A DNA stretch of 64,000 nt from Simiduia agarivorans SA1 = DSM 21679 (GTDB taxonomy: Bacteria; Pseudomonadota; Gammaproteobacteria; Pseudomonadales; Cellvibrionaceae), in NCBI RefSeq assembly GCF_000305785.2, contig NC_018868.3:682001-746000 (forward strand), given 5' to 3'. Of this stretch, positions 1 through 13,843 are shown in pieces. A program made the translations under genes and the position numbers. The notes beneath the pieces are model-generated. The model did no database searches. It had not been told where the DNA came from and worked only from the letters and a program-made list of their open reading frames with translations. How positions within the stretch are numbered: the stretch's first letter is position 1; each line of letters begins with the position of its first letter.

Positions 1-647
1 ACCTGCACATTGTGGGTAATCAGGACGGCAATGCTGATTGAGATCAGCAGCAGTAATGCCACGGTGACGACACCAACCACGAGCCCTACTTTCAGGTTGT
101 CCTGTTCAGTCTCGGTTGCCTGTCGAACGGTTTCGGTGAAGCTGCGATCACTTTGATCCCGGAACTGCTTGAGCGAATTATTGACCTGCTCCAGCGCGCG
201 GTTACGACGTTCGGCGATCTCGGCCAATTTGGAAAAATCAACAGTGCCGTCGATCATACTGGCAGTGAGGCCGTAGGAAATCTCAAGGTAGGTGTTGAGC
301 TGGCTTTCCAGCTGGTTGACCTCAGTGGTTCGCTCTGGCTGCAATTGACGCGCACGATTGAGGTTTTCGGTCAGATTTGCCCCCATGCGTTTAGCGCTGT
401 TGAGCATATCCTCCTCGCCGGTACTGGCGGCGGTGCTCATGGTCTCATTCATGCGATCAAGGGTGACAATGTTGTTGCCCGCGATCTCCAGTACCGGAAA
501 ATACACATTCTGAATGAGATTCAGCCGGTTTACGTTCTGGGAACCCGAATTGATGGTAAACAGCAAATACAAAACGAACCCTGTAATGCCCACCGCGGGA
601 ATCAATAAGATCTTGTATTTAATACTAATTTTGCTCAACCAGTTCAT
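1..647 (-). CDS. Methyl-accepting chemotaxis protein, N-terminal part (cut by window edge)
   Basis: Reading leftward from an ATG at 645-647 (MNWLSKISIKYKILLIPAVG), the frame stays open to the window edge, giving about 215 residues. A membrane helix lies near residues 12-30, followed by a helical, Asn/Glu/Arg-rich periplasmic domain to about 185, and a second helix (VGVVTVALLLLISISIAVL) just before the cut. This two-helix layout with a helical-bundle sensor is typical of chemoreceptors; the HAMP and signalling domains would lie outside the window. A sensor kinase with the same N-terminal design cannot be excluded because the output domain is missing. No ligand can be assigned. Confidence 0.7.
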   Translation of the reverse strand, partial: MNWLSKISIKYKILLIPAVGITGFVLYLLFTINSGSQNVNRLNLIQNVYFPVLEIAGNNIVTLDRMNETMSTAASTGEEDMLNSAKRMGANLTENLNRARQLQPERTTEVNQLESQLNTYLEISYGLTASMIDGTVDFSKLAEIAERRNRALEQVNNSLKQFRDQSDRSFTETVRQATETEQDNLKVGLVVGVVTVALLLLISISIAVLITHNVQ

Positions 648-746
648 GGGACCTTGCCTGTGGGGTCAATATTTAAAGCATAGCTAATAACCCCGCGCTT
701 GCTAGGCGTGTGGTTATAAGCGCTATCGACCTGAAACAAGGATTCT

Positions 747-2128
747 TTAACGGGTTGGGCGGTACCAGGCGAGGGATTCGGCCAGGGAAACCACTCCGCC
801 GATGATCAACAGGGTGGGCGCCTGGACCCCGGCAGACTGGGCGATACCCGGCAGTGTCTTCAGCGTCCCCCGGTGTACACGTTGGTCGGGGGTGGTGCCC
901 CGTTCTACCAGGGCTGCGGGCGTTTCCTCCGGGCGTCCATGGGCAATGAGGCCGTCACAAATGGTGGGCAAGCCCTGCAGACTCATATAAAACACCAGGG
1001 TCTGATCTTCGCGTACATATTCAGACCACTGTACGTGCGGGGCGTCCCCCTGCAGGTGGCCGGTAATAAAACGGACACTCTGGGCAAAATCACGGTGGGT
1101 CAATGGAATCCCGGCATAGGCACTGCAGCCAGACGCGGCGGTGATACCCGGCACCACTTCGAAGGGGATCTGATGCTGAGCCAACAAGGCGATTTCCTCG
1201 CCGCCACGGCCAAAAATGAAGGGGTCGCCGCCTTTCAACCGCAATACCCGCTTGCCCTGCTGCGCCAAATCCAGCAACAACTGGTTTATCTCCTGCTGAG
1301 GCACAGCATGGTCGGCCCGGCGTTTTCCCACGTAAATACGGTCTGCATCGCGCCTGACCTTGTCCAGAATGGGCTCCGACACCAAACGGTCGTACAACAC
1401 CACGTCTGCCCGCTGCATTAATTGCAGGGCGCGGATGGTGAGGAGATCCGGCGCACCGGGGCCTGCCCCAACCAGATAGACCTCACCGGCACTGGATTGC
1501 GCCTGTTCGGACAACAAGCGTTCTACCTCTACCTCTGCCAGATCCCGCTGGTCGCTGGCGACCCATTGTGCAGCTCTTCCCTCGATCAGAGCCTCCCAGA
1601 AATACCGGCGCCGCGCTTCCGGTAATCGCTGCTTAACCCTGTCCCGTAAACTGCGGCAGAATTGCGCCAATTTACCGGTGGCCTCTGGTAGCTGCACTTC
1701 CAGCATCTGCTTGATCTTTCGCGCAATGACAGGCGCCGCGCCACCACTGGAGATTGCCACCAGGATCGGACTGCGATCAACGATGGCGGGGGTGATAATG
1801 CTGCAAAGTGCCGGATCATCCACCACATTGACGGGTAGAAACCGCGCCTGGCACAGGCTGGCAATGCGGTCGTTTAACGCACGATCGGCGGTGGCACAGA
1901 TAACCAGATGAACGCCGTCCAGATCATTCTCGGCAAAGCCACGTGCGGTCCATTGACCATCATTCTGTTGCAACAGAGCCTGCAGTTCGGCCACCGCATC
2001 CGGTGCAACACAACGGATATGGGCACCAGCACTGACTAATAACCGTGCCTTGCGCAAGCCGACACTGCCGGCGCCCACAAGGAGCACCGGTTTGCGTTTG
2101 AGGTCAAAAAAGAACGGAAAGTATTCCA

Positions 2129-2129
<1 letters not shown>
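747..2129 (-). CDS. cysG: Siroheme synthase CysG (trifunctional)
   Basis: This protein converts uroporphyrinogen III to siroheme, the cofactor of sulfite and nitrite reductases. Its 460 residues match full-length CysG. The N-terminal precorrin-2 dehydrogenase/ferrochelatase has the NAD-binding loop GAGSVG at residues 19-24 and a Ser-Ser-Gly-Gly motif with Ser128, the position phosphorylated in Salmonella/E. coli CysG. The SAM-dependent uroporphyrinogen methyltransferase begins near residue 217 (VYLVGAGPGAPDLLT) and has the RLKGGDPFIFGRGGEE loop. The start ATG shares one base with the serS stop (TGATG), so it is last in the ftsK-lolA-rarA-crcB-serS-cysG run and probably translationally coupled. 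It feeds the same assimilatory sulfate pathway as cysH, cysM and cysB further along. Confidence 0.96.
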
Positions 2130-3805
<1,676 letters not shown>

Positions 3806-3809
<4 letters not shown>

Positions 3810-5167
3810 AGTTTGAGCTCCGGGTACCGTTTCTGCTCGCTTTGCTGGTCGAGATCGCGCAGGCGCTGTAACTTATCGGCGATCTTGATCTCCAGCCCCC
3901 TCGGCACCGGTTGATAGTAACGGCGATTGGCAATGGCCTCAGGCAAATAGTTCTCTCCGGCTGCATAGGCATCGGGCTCGTCGTGGGCATAGCGGTATTC
4001 TGCACCATGCCCGAGCTCATTCATCAGCTTGGTCGGCGCGTTTCGCAAATGCACCGGCACGTCAAAACTGGGGTCTGCTTTCACATCCGCCATCACTTGC
4101 TTGAAGGCAGAATACACCGCATTGGACTTAGGCGCGGACGCCAGGTACGCCAACGCCTGGGCAATGGCCAACTCCCCTTCCGGACTGCCGAGACGGGTTT
4201 GCACATCCCAGGCAGACAAGGCTATGTCGAGCGCGCGGGGATCGGCGTTGCCGATATCTTCGCTGGCCATACGCACGACCCGGCGGGCCACATACAGAGG
4301 ATCACAGCCGCCATCGAGCATGCGGGCAAACCAATAGAGCGCGCCGTCCGGACTGGACCCCCTTACGGCTTTATGCATCGCAGAGATCTGGTCATAGAAA
4401 TGGTCGCCGCCTTTATCAAACCGGCGCACATCCTGCTGGACAATTTCATCCACAATCGCAGCAGACAACCGGAAGTCAGTTTCGGCATCCACCAGATCCG
4501 ACGCGATTTCCAATAAATTCAATAATCGCCGGGCGTCACCGTCTGCAGCACGAATCAGCAGATCACGGGCGTCCGCGTCTAATTTAATGGCTGGTAAAGC
4601 GGCGGCGGGGTTTGCCAGACAATGATCGATCAGTTCACTGAGGTCCTGGTCATTCAGGCTTTTCAGCACATAAACGCGGCAACGGGATAACAGCGCATTG
4701 TTCAGTTCGAAAGAAGGATTTTCTGTGGTGGCACCCACAAAAATAAACGTGCCATCCTCGATATAGGGTAAAAACGCATCCTGCTGGCTCTTGTTGAACC
4801 GGTGGACTTCATCCACAAACAGCAGCGCTTTGGTATTGTTGGTTACGCGTAGTTGCTTGGCCTGTTCCACCAGACTGCGGATATCCTTGACGCCAGCCAT
4901 TACGGCTGACAAGGAAAAAAACCGGGCATCCACACGATGCGCCAACAGCTGCGCCAGCGTGGTCTTACCCACACCGGGCGGCCCCCAGAAAATCATTGAG
5001 TGAACCTGCCCGCTCGCCAGTACTTTCTGCAATGGCTTGCCTTGCCCCAACAGATGCGACTGGCCTACATAGTGTGCCAACTCTTGCGGTCTGACTCTGG
5101 CAGCCAGCGGCTGCCAGGCAGTGCTATGTTGCACGTCGTCAAACAAATCAGTCATTGTGAATGACAT
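3806..5167 (-). CDS. rarA: Replication-associated recombination protein A (AAA+ ATPase)
   Basis: RarA/MgsA acts at stalled replication forks with SSB and RecA. It has 453 residues. The AAA+ core shows Walker A GPPGVGKT at residues 62-69 and Walker B LLFVDEVHRFNKSQQDAFLP, followed by the GATTENPSFELN sensor region and the C-terminal MgsA-type tetramerisation domain. Two starts are possible: ATG at 5167 (overlapping lolA by 20 nt) and ATG at 5155 (overlap 8 nt, MTDLFDDVQ). Neither has a good Shine-Dalgarno, so the longer form is listed. The lolA-rarA order is a conserved gammaproteobacterial arrangement. Confidence 0.95.
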
Positions 5168-5807
5168 CTGTTCCCGGGGGTGGGGTAAATTCGAACAGGC
5201 TGTCTTCCAGCGCTGGATTTACTGCGACCTGTTCAAAGACAAACTCCGTTTGGTTATTCAGCTTATCTTCGAAGCGCATTCTGACCAATGTCTTACCTTT
5301 GAAGGTTGCACTGATGTGCCCGAAATTCGCTTGCCCGTCCTTTGCCCGCAAATCATAAACCGCGAGGCCATTGGCTTTATCTGCCGCGCGTTTGACCGAA
5401 AAGCTGTCACTTATTTTCGCCGGGTCACCGGACAGCAACAACGCTGGCGTTTGCTGGGCCTTCTGATCAACTTTACTCAGACTGGCCTGCTCCAGATCAG
5501 GGTCATATAACCACAGGCGCTTGCCATTACTCACCAACAATTGGGGAAACGGGGATTGAGTATCCCACAGAAATTTACCGGGTTTTTTAACCAGAAATTT
5601 TCCCTGACTGGCTTGCAGCAATTTGCCTTCACCGTCGCGCAGACTTTGCTCAAATTGACCGGAGGCGGATTGCATATTAGTGAGTAAGGCTGACAGCTCT
5701 ACCACAGGCTCAGATGCCAAGGCCGTAACAGCAAGCCCGGAAAGCAACAGGCCCTTCATAGCAACGCCCAGTGCGCGCCAGGCAGGTAAACCTAATACAT
5801 GAGTCAT
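5148..5807 (-). CDS. lolA: Outer-membrane lipoprotein carrier protein LolA
   Basis: Periplasmic chaperone that ferries lipoproteins from LolCDE to LolB. The 219-residue precursor has a signal peptide ending near ALASEP (residues 30-34) and the LolA beta-sheet core, with FEQSLRDGEGKLLQASQGKF and KPGKFLWDTQSPFPQLLVSNG. The ATG at 5807 is preceded by AGGA eight bases upstream; an internal ATG at 5759 would leave a shorter signal peptide but lacks a clear ribosome site. It begins nine bases after ftsK and overlaps rarA, so it belongs to the same transcript. Confidence 0.94.
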   Translation of the reverse strand: MTHVLGLPAWRALGVAMKGLLLSGLAVTALASEPVVELSALLTNMQSASGQFEQSLRDGEGKLLQASQGKFLVKKPGKFLWDTQSPFPQLLVSNGKRLWLYDPDLEQASLSKVDQKAQQTPALLLSGDPAKISDSFSVKRAADKANGLAVYDLRAKDGQANFGHISATFKGKTLVRMRFEDKLNNQTEFVFEQVAVNPALEDSLFEFTPPPGTDVIHND

Positions 5808-5816
5808 AGTGTTATC

Positions 5817-8147
5817 CTAGTGTTTAGGTGGCGGCGGCGCGAGTACTTCCCGGTTGCCATTGGTGCCCATAGCGGATACCACGCCCGCCTCTTCCATTGT
5901 CTCAATCAGTCGCGCGGCGCGGTTATAACCGATCCGCAACTTGCGCTGCACCGATGAAATCGATGCTTTACGGGTTTCTGTTACAAACGCCAGCGCCTCG
6001 TCGTACAAGGGATCAGATTCGGAATCACTGCCCTCTTCCCCACCTTCTGTGGGTAATCCGGGCACGGGAATCGAGTTAGCGCTCTCATCAATAATGTCAT
6101 CCAGATAATTGGGTTTTCCGCGTTTTTTCCAATCGTCCACAACCGCATGAACCTCGTGGTCATCCACAAAGGCGCCATGCACCCGCACAGGCACCGAGGT
6201 GCCGGGCGGCAGGAACAGCATGTCGCCATGCCCCAAAAGCTGTTCGGCGCCGCCCTGATCGAGAATGGTGCGGGAATCAATTTTTGAAGACACCTGGAAC
6301 GCCATGCGGGTGGGAACGTTAGCCTTGATCAGCCCGGTGATCACATCCACCGAGGGCCGCTGGGTTGCCAGAATCAGGTGAATACCAGCCGCACGGGCTT
6401 TTTGTGCGATACGGGCAATCAGCTGTTCTACTTTTTTGCCCACAATCATCATCATGTCGGCAAATTCATCGATGACCACCACGATGGACGGCAGGGTTTC
6501 GAGATCCGGTGCGGGCGCCACTTCTTCGCCGGCGACAAAATTTTCCTCCGGCACCCACAGAGGGTCTTTTAACGGGGTGCCGGCTTTAATGGCGTCCTCT
6601 ACTTTGCGGTTAAAGCCAGCCAGATTACGAACGCCCATGGCCGCCATCAATTTATAGCGGCGCTCCATCTCACCGACGCACCAGCGCAGACCATTGGCGG
6701 CGTCTTTCATGTCGGTGATTACCGGGGTCAGAAGGTGAGGAATGTCATCGTAAATCGACAACTCCAACATTTTGGGGTCTACCAGGATAAGCCGGACTTC
6801 CTTGGGGGTCGACTTATAGAGCAGACTCAGCAGCATCACGTTCACCCCGACGGACTTACCGGAACCGGTGGTACCGGCAACCAGTAAGTGAGGCATCTTT
6901 GCGAGGTCTGCAATGACCGGCTCACCGGCAATATCGTGACCGAGCGCCAGGGTCAGGTGAGACTTGGCTTTGTCATAAGTGTCCGACGCCAACACTTCAC
7001 TCAAGCGCACCATGGCCCGATGCTCATTGGGTATTTCAATCCCAACCACCGACTTGCCCGGAATGACTTCGACCACGCGCACGCTGATAACCGCGAGCGA
7101 CCGTGCCAGGTCCTTGGCAAGGTTAGAAATGCGCGACACCTTCACACCGGGCGCGGGCTGTATTTCAAACCGGGTCACAACCGGGCCGGGCAATACGGAT
7201 ACCACTTCCGCCGTGATGCCAAAGTCTGACAGTTTCAGCTCCAGCAGTCGGGACAGTGCCTCCAGGTTCTCCTTGGAATAGCCCTTATCATTGCTGTGAT
7301 CGGCCTCATCCAACAGGCCGATCTTCGGCAGCTCGCCATCGACCGTGGTGTCCACAAACAGCGACCGTTGCTTTTCTTTTTCCACGCGTGGGCTGGGCAC
7401 CGGTTTCTTTACCGGCTGCTCAATCAGAATGGGCTCCCGCTTTTCCTGTTTCTCTACTTGCGCGGCAATGGCTTTACGACGCGCTTTCTGATTGGCCTGA
7501 ACTTGTTCTTTTTCAGCTTTTGTCTTGCGCCATTCGGTCCACCGGGTCGCGGCTTTGTTTATGCTATCCAGCGTAATCCTGCCGGTGGCGTCCATCAGCC
7601 TGATCCAGCTGAGGTCAGTAAATACCGTCAGCCCGAACAGCAAACAGGCCAGCAGAATCAGTGTCGCGCCAGAAAAGGAAAATGCCGTATCGAGTGACGC
7701 CGATACAGAAGCGCCTAACAGCCCCCCATGGGAAAATGGCAGCCCACTATCTCCGCTTTGCTGCAATGCGATCAGGCCTGTGCCGCCGATCATCAGCAGC
7801 ACCAGCCCCAGCGTCCGCAATGCCATCATGAGCCCGTCAAAGCCCCGGCCGGATTTCCGGTCCCGGAAAATGACCCAGGCACGCCAGGCCAGCAATAGCG
7901 GAAACACATAGGCCATGTAACCAAACAAAGACATACAGACGTCCGCAAGCCAGGCACCAAAAGGTCCACCGGCATTGGCGACGGCCCGGTTCATACCCGT
8001 GCTGGACCAACCGGGATCCACCGGGTCATAAGTGGCCAGTACCATGGTCAGAAAGGTGCAAATAACAACCAACGCAATAAGGGAACCTTCAGTGGCCGCC
8101 CTGCCCACGAGTCTGTTTACCGGCTGAGTCTGTTCAGCTGCTTTCAA
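5817..8147 (-). CDS. ftsK: DNA translocase FtsK
   Basis: Septal DNA pump that couples chromosome segregation and XerCD-dif recombination to division. The 776-residue protein has an N-terminal membrane domain with about four helices in residues 20-180, a short charged linker (roughly 205-270), then the RecA-like motor with Walker A GTTGSGKS at 425-432 and Walker B-like [13 protein letters not shown]. The C-terminal winged-helix gamma domain (about 705-776) would read KOPS sites. The start appears to be TTG, with GGAG about ten bases upstream; no better in-frame ATG precedes the first helix. It heads the lolA-rarA-crcB-serS-cysG run and is divergent from trxB. Confidence 0.96.
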   Translation of the reverse strand: MKAAEQTQPVNRLVGRAATEGSLIALVVICTFLTMVLATYDPVDPGWSSTGMNRAVANAGGPFGAWLADVCMSLFGYMAYVFPLLLAWRAWVIFRDRKSGRGFDGLMMALRTLGLVLLMIGGTGLIALQQSGDSGLPFSHGGLLGASVSASLDTAFSFSGATLILLACLLFGLTVFTDLSWIRLMDATGRITLDSINKAATRWTEWRKTKAEKEQVQANQKARRKAIAAQVEKQEKREPILIEQPVKKPVPSPRVEKEKQRSLFVDTTVDGELPKIGLLDEADHSNDKGYSKENLEALSRLLELKLSDFGITAEVVSVLPGPVVTRFEIQPAPGVKVSRISNLAKDLARSLAVISVRVVEVIPGKSVVGIEIPNEHRAMVRLSEVLASDTYDKAKSHLTLALGHDIAGEPVIADLAKMPHLLVAGTTGSGKSVGVNVMLLSLLYKSTPKEVRLILVDPKMLELSIYDDIPHLLTPVITDMKDAANGLRWCVGEMERRYKLMAAMGVRNLAGFNRKVEDAIKAGTPLKDPLWVPEENFVAGEEVAPAPDLETLPSIVVVIDEFADMMMIVGKKVEQLIARIAQKARAAGIHLILATQRPSVDVITGLIKANVPTRMAFQVSSKIDSRTILDQGGAEQLLGHGDMLFLPPGTSVPVRVHGAFVDDHEVHAVVDDWKKRGKPNYLDDIIDESANSIPVPGLPTEGGEEGSDSESDPLYDEALAFVTETRKASISSVQRKLRIGYNRAARLIETMEEAGVVSAMGTNGNREVLAPPPPKH

Positions 8148-8223
8148 ACGGTTCTCACTCCCGCCCCATCTTGTGAAGGAGCTATTATTACTTAATAATC
8201 AGCACGTTATACGCCTTTCTTAA

Positions 8224-9324
<1,101 letters not shown>

Positions 9325-9355
9325 AACCTCTTGGGCGCTGGCGTGGAGCTGACAT

Positions 9356-10045
9356 TTGATCCCCTGGCTTGAACCTGGCGCCCCCCACTTTCCACCGGTC
9401 TCCAGTGCACTCGATGAACCCAACGGCCTGTTGGCCGCGGGCGGAGAGCTGAGCCCCGAATGGTTGATTGCCGCCTATCAGCGCGGCATTTTCCCTTGGT
9501 TTGACGACGAGTCGGTAATCCTTTGGTGGTCCCCTGCCCCGCGCATGGTCCTGCTACCTTCGGCCATTCACCTGAGTCGTTCACTGCGCAAACTCATTCG
9601 TCAACGCCGCTTTGAGATTCGGTTTGATACCGATTTCCAGCAGGTAATAAAACACTGCAGTAGTGCTCGCCCGGAAACCTGGATACTGCCGAGCATGATT
9701 GAAGCCTATGTGCGCTTGCATCGTCAGGGTATAGCCCATTCGGTGGAGGTCTGGCAGGACAACCAACTGGTGGGTGGACTTTACGGTGTGCATCTGGGGG
9801 GCATGTTCTTTGGCGAATCCATGTTTTCCAATGTACCTAACGCCTCAAAGCTCGCACTGGCGGCCCTCGCCCGCCATGCACAGCACTGGGGTTTACACGC
9901 GATCGATTGCCAAATGCATACGGAACACCTAGCCTCCATGGGGGCGACGCTTCGGTCGCGTCAGGAATTTAACGCTATGCTTAAAAGCTGTCACCTGCCG
10001 TTAAAGCCCGACTGGGTGTACAGTGAACAATTGATGGACGTTTGA
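9356..10045 (+). CDS. aat: Leucyl/phenylalanyl-tRNA-protein transferase
   Basis: Adds Leu or Phe from aminoacyl-tRNA to proteins with N-terminal Lys or Arg, creating N-degrons for ClpS-ClpAP. The 229-residue protein carries family motifs EPNGLLAAGGELSPEWLIAA, YQRGIFPWF, WWSPAPRMVL and GGMFFGESMFS. The likely start is TTG at 9356 (MIPWLEPGAPHFPPV), which lines up with the family N-terminus and has GGAG just upstream; there is no in-frame ATG before the conserved core. It is followed 10 nt later by bpt, the second N-degron transferase, with clpA/clpS about 1 kb further on. Confidence 0.96.
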   Translation: MIPWLEPGAPHFPPVSSALDEPNGLLAAGGELSPEWLIAAYQRGIFPWFDDESVILWWSPAPRMVLLPSAIHLSRSLRKLIRQRRFEIRFDTDFQQVIKHCSSARPETWILPSMIEAYVRLHRQGIAHSVEVWQDNQLVGGLYGVHLGGMFFGESMFSNVPNASKLALAALARHAQHWGLHAIDCQMHTEHLASMGATLRSRQEFNAMLKSCHLPLKPDWVYSEQLMDV

Positions 10046-10055
10046 ATTCGCCAAC

Positions 10056-10760
10056 ATGAGCAGTTCTGTAAACCTGAAGCTTTTTGCAACCCATCCGCAT
10101 GCGTGCAGCTATCTCGACGAGCGCGAAGCCACTACGGTTTTCATCGACCCGGATGCCAAGGTAGACAAATCACTCTATTCGCGCCTCTCTGCACTGGGTT
10201 TTCGGCGCTCGGGCCAGCATGTTTATCGACCCCACTGTGCGCAGTGCAACGCCTGTATTCCCATGCGGATCCCCGTGACCCAATTCAGTCCCAGTCGAAG
10301 TCAACGGCGCGTACTCAAACGCAATCAGGACCTGAGGCTTGAAGTATTAGAGTCTGGCGATTCCGACGAGTTTTACGCGCTGTATGCTCGCTATATTGCT
10401 GCCAGACATAAGGATGGCGACATGTACCCCCCAAGTCGCAGCCAATACGACGGATTTCTGACCAGCCAATGGCAAATAACCCGGTTTCTGGCAGCCTATT
10501 TGGATGATCAGCTGGTCGGCGTTGCAGTTTGTGATCTGTTAGACGAGGGGCTATCCGCGGTGTATACCTTTTTTGACCCCGAACTCGATCAGCGCAGCCT
10601 TGGCACCTGGTTTATCCTCCAGCAACTGCGTTGGGTCGGGCACCTTGGTCTACCGTACCTCTATCTGGGTTACTGGATCAATGCTTGCGACAAAATGAGC
10701 TATAAAGCCAAATTTCAGCCTCAACAGCGCCTGATTGATGGTGTGTGGGTCTTTTCTTAG
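10056..10760 (+). CDS. bpt: Aspartate/glutamate leucyltransferase Bpt (Ate family)
   Basis: Bacterial relative of eukaryotic ATE1 that leucylates N-terminal Asp and Glu. The 234 residues include a cysteine-containing N-terminal domain, with Cys at the ACSYL motif and the HCAQCNACIPMRIPV cluster, and a GNAT-like C-terminal half containing YIAARHKDGDM and LGYWINACDKMSYKAKF. Its place between aat and infA, close to clpS, supports a role in N-end-rule proteolysis. It starts at ATG 10056, ten bases after aat, so the two are probably cotranscribed. Confidence 0.95.
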   Translation: MSSSVNLKLFATHPHACSYLDEREATTVFIDPDAKVDKSLYSRLSALGFRRSGQHVYRPHCAQCNACIPMRIPVTQFSPSRSQRRVLKRNQDLRLEVLESGDSDEFYALYARYIAARHKDGDMYPPSRSQYDGFLTSQWQITRFLAAYLDDQLVGVAVCDLLDEGLSAVYTFFDPELDQRSLGTWFILQQLRWVGHLGLPYLYLGYWINACDKMSYKAKFQPQQRLIDGVWVFS

Positions 10761-10855
10761 TCTCCCCTTGGCGTAGACCGCTATTTAGGGCACAATTGCG
10801 CCCACCTTGAACTAGGCCTCTCCGGCCGCAAGTGTATTACAGAGGATTCTGCCGG

Positions 10856-11074
10856 ATGGCACGTGAAGATCATATAGAAATGGAAGGTGAAGTGGTTGAT
10901 ACACTTCCCAACACCACCTTTAAAGTTAAGCTTGAAAATGGCCACGTGGTCATTGCCCATATTTCCGGAAAAATGCGTAAAAACTACATTCGCATCCTGA
11001 CTGGCGATAAGGTAAAAGTTGAGCTCACGCCCTACGACCTGAGCAAGGGCCGCATCACTTATCGCGCGCGCTGA
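10856..11074 (+). CDS. infA: Translation initiation factor IF-1
   Basis: IF-1 binds the 30S A site during initiation. The 72-residue S1/OB-fold protein is full length when started at ATG 10856 ([20 protein letters not shown]), which has AGAGGA upstream; an eight-codon upstream extension in the same frame is not part of the family. The conserved [20 protein letters not shown] and the C-terminal [13 protein letters not shown] are present. About 95 nt separate it from bpt, so it may have its own promoter. A strong terminator follows. Confidence 0.97.
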   Translation: MAREDHIEMEGEVVDTLPNTTFKVKLENGHVVIAHISGKMRKNYIRILTGDKVKVELTPYDLSKGRITYRAR

Positions 11075-11089
11075 TCGTCGACAGGTATG

Positions 11090-11119
11090 AAAAAAGGCAG
11101 CTGTTACGCTGCCTTTTTT
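11090..11119. terminator. Bidirectional intrinsic terminator between infA and clpA
   Basis: GGCAGC (11096-11101), a six-base loop and GCTGCC (11108-11113) form a perfect stem, flanked by A6 on the left and T6 on the right. It can therefore end infA transcripts on plus and clpA transcripts on minus. Confidence 0.9.
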
Positions 11120-11126
11120 GTTGCGG

Positions 11127-13412
11127 TCAATCGGTCATAGCTGCCTCTTCGTGCGACTCGGTGGTCACACAGAGCTCGCCATCAATGACATCCACGTGCA
11201 CGGTGCCGCCGCTGTCTGCCAGCTCACCAAACAACACCATCTCGGCCAAGGGTTTCTTGATCTTTTCCTGAATCACGCGCGCCATCGGCCGGGCACCCAT
11301 TTTTTCATCGTAACCGTTTTCGGCCAGCCACAGGCGAGCCTCATCGGATACGTGCAGCTGCACGCGTTTGTCATCCAGCTGAACTTGCAACTCAACCAGG
11401 AATTTGTCCACCACGGTTTTGATGACTTCGACACCCAGAGAGGCAAATTGGACAATGGCATCAAGGCGGTTTCGGAATTCCGGCGTGAACACCTTGTTTA
11501 TTTCCTCAAGGCCATCCGTACTGTTGTCTTGCTTGGTGAATCCCATACTGCGCTTGCCCAACACCTGAGCGCCTGCATTGGTGGTCATCACCAGAATAAC
11601 GTTACGGAAATCTGCCTTGCGACCGTTATTGTCCGTGAGGGTGCCGTGGTCCATCACCTGCAGCAGAAGATTGAATACTTCGGGATGCGCTTTTTCTATT
11701 TCATCCAACAGCACCACACTGTGCGGATGCTTGGTTACCGCATCGGTCAGCAAACCGCCCTGATCAAATCCCACGTAGCCGGGTGGCGCACCGATCAAGC
11801 GCGACACGGTATGACGTTCCATATATTCGGACATGTCAAAGCGAAGCAATTCAATACCGAGTATTTTGGCTAACTGTCGGCAAATCTCGGTCTTGCCCAC
11901 GCCGGTAGGTCCTGCCAGCAAAAACGAACCAATTGGCTTGTCGGCTGAACCCAAGCCTGCGCGCGCAAGCTTAATGGCAGTGGCGACGGTGGATACTGCT
12001 TTATCCTGTCCGAACACCACCATCTTCAGTTGGTCTTCCAGAGTACGTAGCTGCTCCTTGTCTGATGTGGACACGTTTTTCGCTGGAATACGCGCAATCT
12101 TGGCAACCATGGCTTCAATGTCTGGCACGCCAATCTGTTTTTTACGTTTGTGTGCGGGCTGCAGCTGCTGGAACGCACCGGCCTCATCGATCACGTCGAT
12201 GGCTTTATCGGGCATGAAACGATCATTGATATAACGCCCGGCCAATTCCGCCGCGGCGCGCAATGCGGTGTCGGTGTACTTGAGCCCGTGGTGTTCTTCA
12301 AAGCGGCTTTTCAGGCCTTTCAGAATGTAATAAGTGTCTTCGATGCTGGGTTCATTCACGTCGATCTTCTGAAACCGGCGGGACAGCGCGCGGTCTTTGT
12401 CAAAAATACCGCGATATTCCTGGAATGTCGTAGAACCAATGCAGCGCATTTCGCCTGACGTCAGCAAAGGCTTCAACAAATTAGACGCATCCATCACGCC
12501 ACCAGAGGCTGCACCGGCACCAATAATGGTGTGGATTTCGTCGATGAATAAAATGGCGTTTTCCTGCTTGCGCAGATCAGCCAGCAAACCTTTGAAACGT
12601 TTCTCGAAATCCCCGCGGTATTTAGTGCCGGCCAACAGGGACCCCAGATCCAGTGAATAAACCACTGAATTAAGCAATATTTCCGGAACTTCACCGTCGA
12701 CGATTTTTTTCGCCAGGCCTTCGGCGATCGCGGTTTTACCGACGCCGGACTCACCGACTAACAGCGGATTGTTTTTTCTGCGCCGGGCAAGTACCTGGGC
12801 AACCCGCTCTACTTCGTCGACCCGGCCGACAAGCGGGTCAATTTTGCCGCTGGCAGCCAACTCATTGAGGTTGGTGGTGAAGTTTTCCAGCGGGCTTTGT
12901 TGACTGTTGCCTTCAGCCACCATTTCTTCATCAGCCTGGTCGGGCTGCTGCTCTGCGGCATGACCGGAATGCCCGGATACTTTCGAGATTCCGTGGGTAA
13001 TGTAGTTAACCACATCGATGCGAGCGATAGATTGCTGTTTCAGGTAGTAAACAGCCTGACTTTCCTGTTCGCTGAAAATCGCTACCAGCACGTTTGCACC
13101 AGTCACCTCCTTCTTGCCAGAGGACTGGACGTGAAATACAGCGCGTTGCAATACCCGCTGGAAGCCCAGCGTGGGCTGGGTTTCCCTTTCCGGGTCATTT
13201 TCTGGAATCAGCGGCGTGGTGGAATCGACAAATTCGATCAGCTCTTTGCGCAGCCGGCTGAGGTCGGCAGCACAGGCACGCAGGACGTTAGCGGCAGATT
13301 CATTGTCGAGCAGAGCCAACAACAAATGCTCTACAGTCATGAACTCATGGCGCTTTGACCGGGCGCTTTTAAACGCCAGGTTCAAGGTAACTTCTAAGTC
13401 TTTGCTTAACAT
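11127..13412 (-). CDS. clpA: ATP-dependent Clp protease ATP-binding subunit ClpA
   Basis: Hexameric AAA+ unfoldase that feeds ClpP and receives N-degron substrates from ClpS. The 761 residues comprise a Clp N-domain (1-145), a first AAA+ module with Walker A GESGVGKT at 220-227 and Walker [15 protein letters not shown], and a second module with GPTGVGKTE and [16 protein letters not shown]. The C-terminal region includes the Clp-family D2-small domain. The IGL-type ClpP-binding loop was not checked residue by residue. It starts 11 nt after clpS and the pair is one operon reading leftward. Confidence 0.97.
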   Translation of the reverse strand: MLSKDLEVTLNLAFKSARSKRHEFMTVEHLLLALLDNESAANVLRACAADLSRLRKELIEFVDSTTPLIPENDPERETQPTLGFQRVLQRAVFHVQSSGKKEVTGANVLVAIFSEQESQAVYYLKQQSIARIDVVNYITHGISKVSGHSGHAAEQQPDQADEEMVAEGNSQQSPLENFTTNLNELAASGKIDPLVGRVDEVERVAQVLARRRKNNPLLVGESGVGKTAIAEGLAKKIVDGEVPEILLNSVVYSLDLGSLLAGTKYRGDFEKRFKGLLADLRKQENAILFIDEIHTIIGAGAASGGVMDASNLLKPLLTSGEMRCIGSTTFQEYRGIFDKDRALSRRFQKIDVNEPSIEDTYYILKGLKSRFEEHHGLKYTDTALRAAAELAGRYINDRFMPDKAIDVIDEAGAFQQLQPAHKRKKQIGVPDIEAMVAKIARIPAKNVSTSDKEQLRTLEDQLKMVVFGQDKAVSTVATAIKLARAGLGSADKPIGSFLLAGPTGVGKTEICRQLAKILGIELLRFDMSEYMERHTVSRLIGAPPGYVGFDQGGLLTDAVTKHPHSVVLLDEIEKAHPEVFNLLLQVMDHGTLTDNNGRKADFRNVILVMTTNAGAQVLGKRSMGFTKQDNSTDGLEEINKVFTPEFRNRLDAIVQFASLGVEVIKTVVDKFLVELQVQLDDKRVQLHVSDEARLWLAENGYDEKMGARPMARVIQEKIKKPLAEMVLFGELADSGGTVHVDVIDGELCVTTESHEEAAMTD

Positions 13413-13423
13413 CTTTGTAACCT

Positions 13424-13807
13424 CTAAGCCTCGTCACCTTCACCAGCAGCTTCAATCTCGCACAACAGTGGATGCTGATGCTCTCTGGCGTACTGATTCA
13501 CCTGCGCTGCCTTTGTTTCAGCGATATCGCGGGTGTATACACCGCATACGCCCTTACCCTGCGTATGGACCTGCAACATAACCTTGACCGCCTTCTCCCT
13601 ACCCATGCCAAAGAAGGATTCCAGCACCTCCACCACAAAGTCCATCGGGGTGTAGTCATCATTCATCAGTACCACCTTGTACATGGATGGCCGTTTCAGT
13701 ACAGGTTTGGCCTCCTGAACGGCTAATCCATGGTCATGACCCGGATAATCTTCACCTTCATCATGATTACTACTTAATGTTAGTTGAAGAATTTTGAGAT
13801 TTCCCAT
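13424..13807 (-). CDS. clpS: ATP-dependent Clp protease adaptor ClpS
   Basis: N-recognin that delivers proteins with N-terminal Leu, Phe, Tyr or Trp to ClpA. Started at ATG 13807 ([20 protein letters not shown]) it has 127 residues, near the family size; an open frame extending to 13894 runs across the promoter and is rejected. The core [20 protein letters not shown] contains the Asn-Asp-Asp motif that binds the substrate alpha-amino group, and [20 protein letters not shown] is also conserved. An acidic, His-rich N-terminal extension (residues 14-30) is typical of the tail that regulates ClpA. It precedes clpA by 16 nt. Confidence 0.96.
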   Translation of the reverse strand: MGNLKILQLTLSSNHDEGEDYPGHDHGLAVQEAKPVLKRPSMYKVVLMNDDYTPMDFVVEVLESFFGMGREKAVKVMLQVHTQGKGVCGVYTRDIAETKAAQVNQYAREHQHPLLCEIEAAGEGDEA

Positions 13808-13843
13808 GTACACCGGCCGTTGAACTGAAAGGGTTAAATATGC

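Noticed and set aside
153..608. 151-codon plus-strand frame in the chemoreceptor gene
   Set aside because: The minus-strand frame has two membrane helices and a sensible start; this one has nothing.
11118..11873. 251-codon open frame antisense to clpA
   Set aside because: It begins next to the bidirectional terminator and follows clpA codons in reverse.
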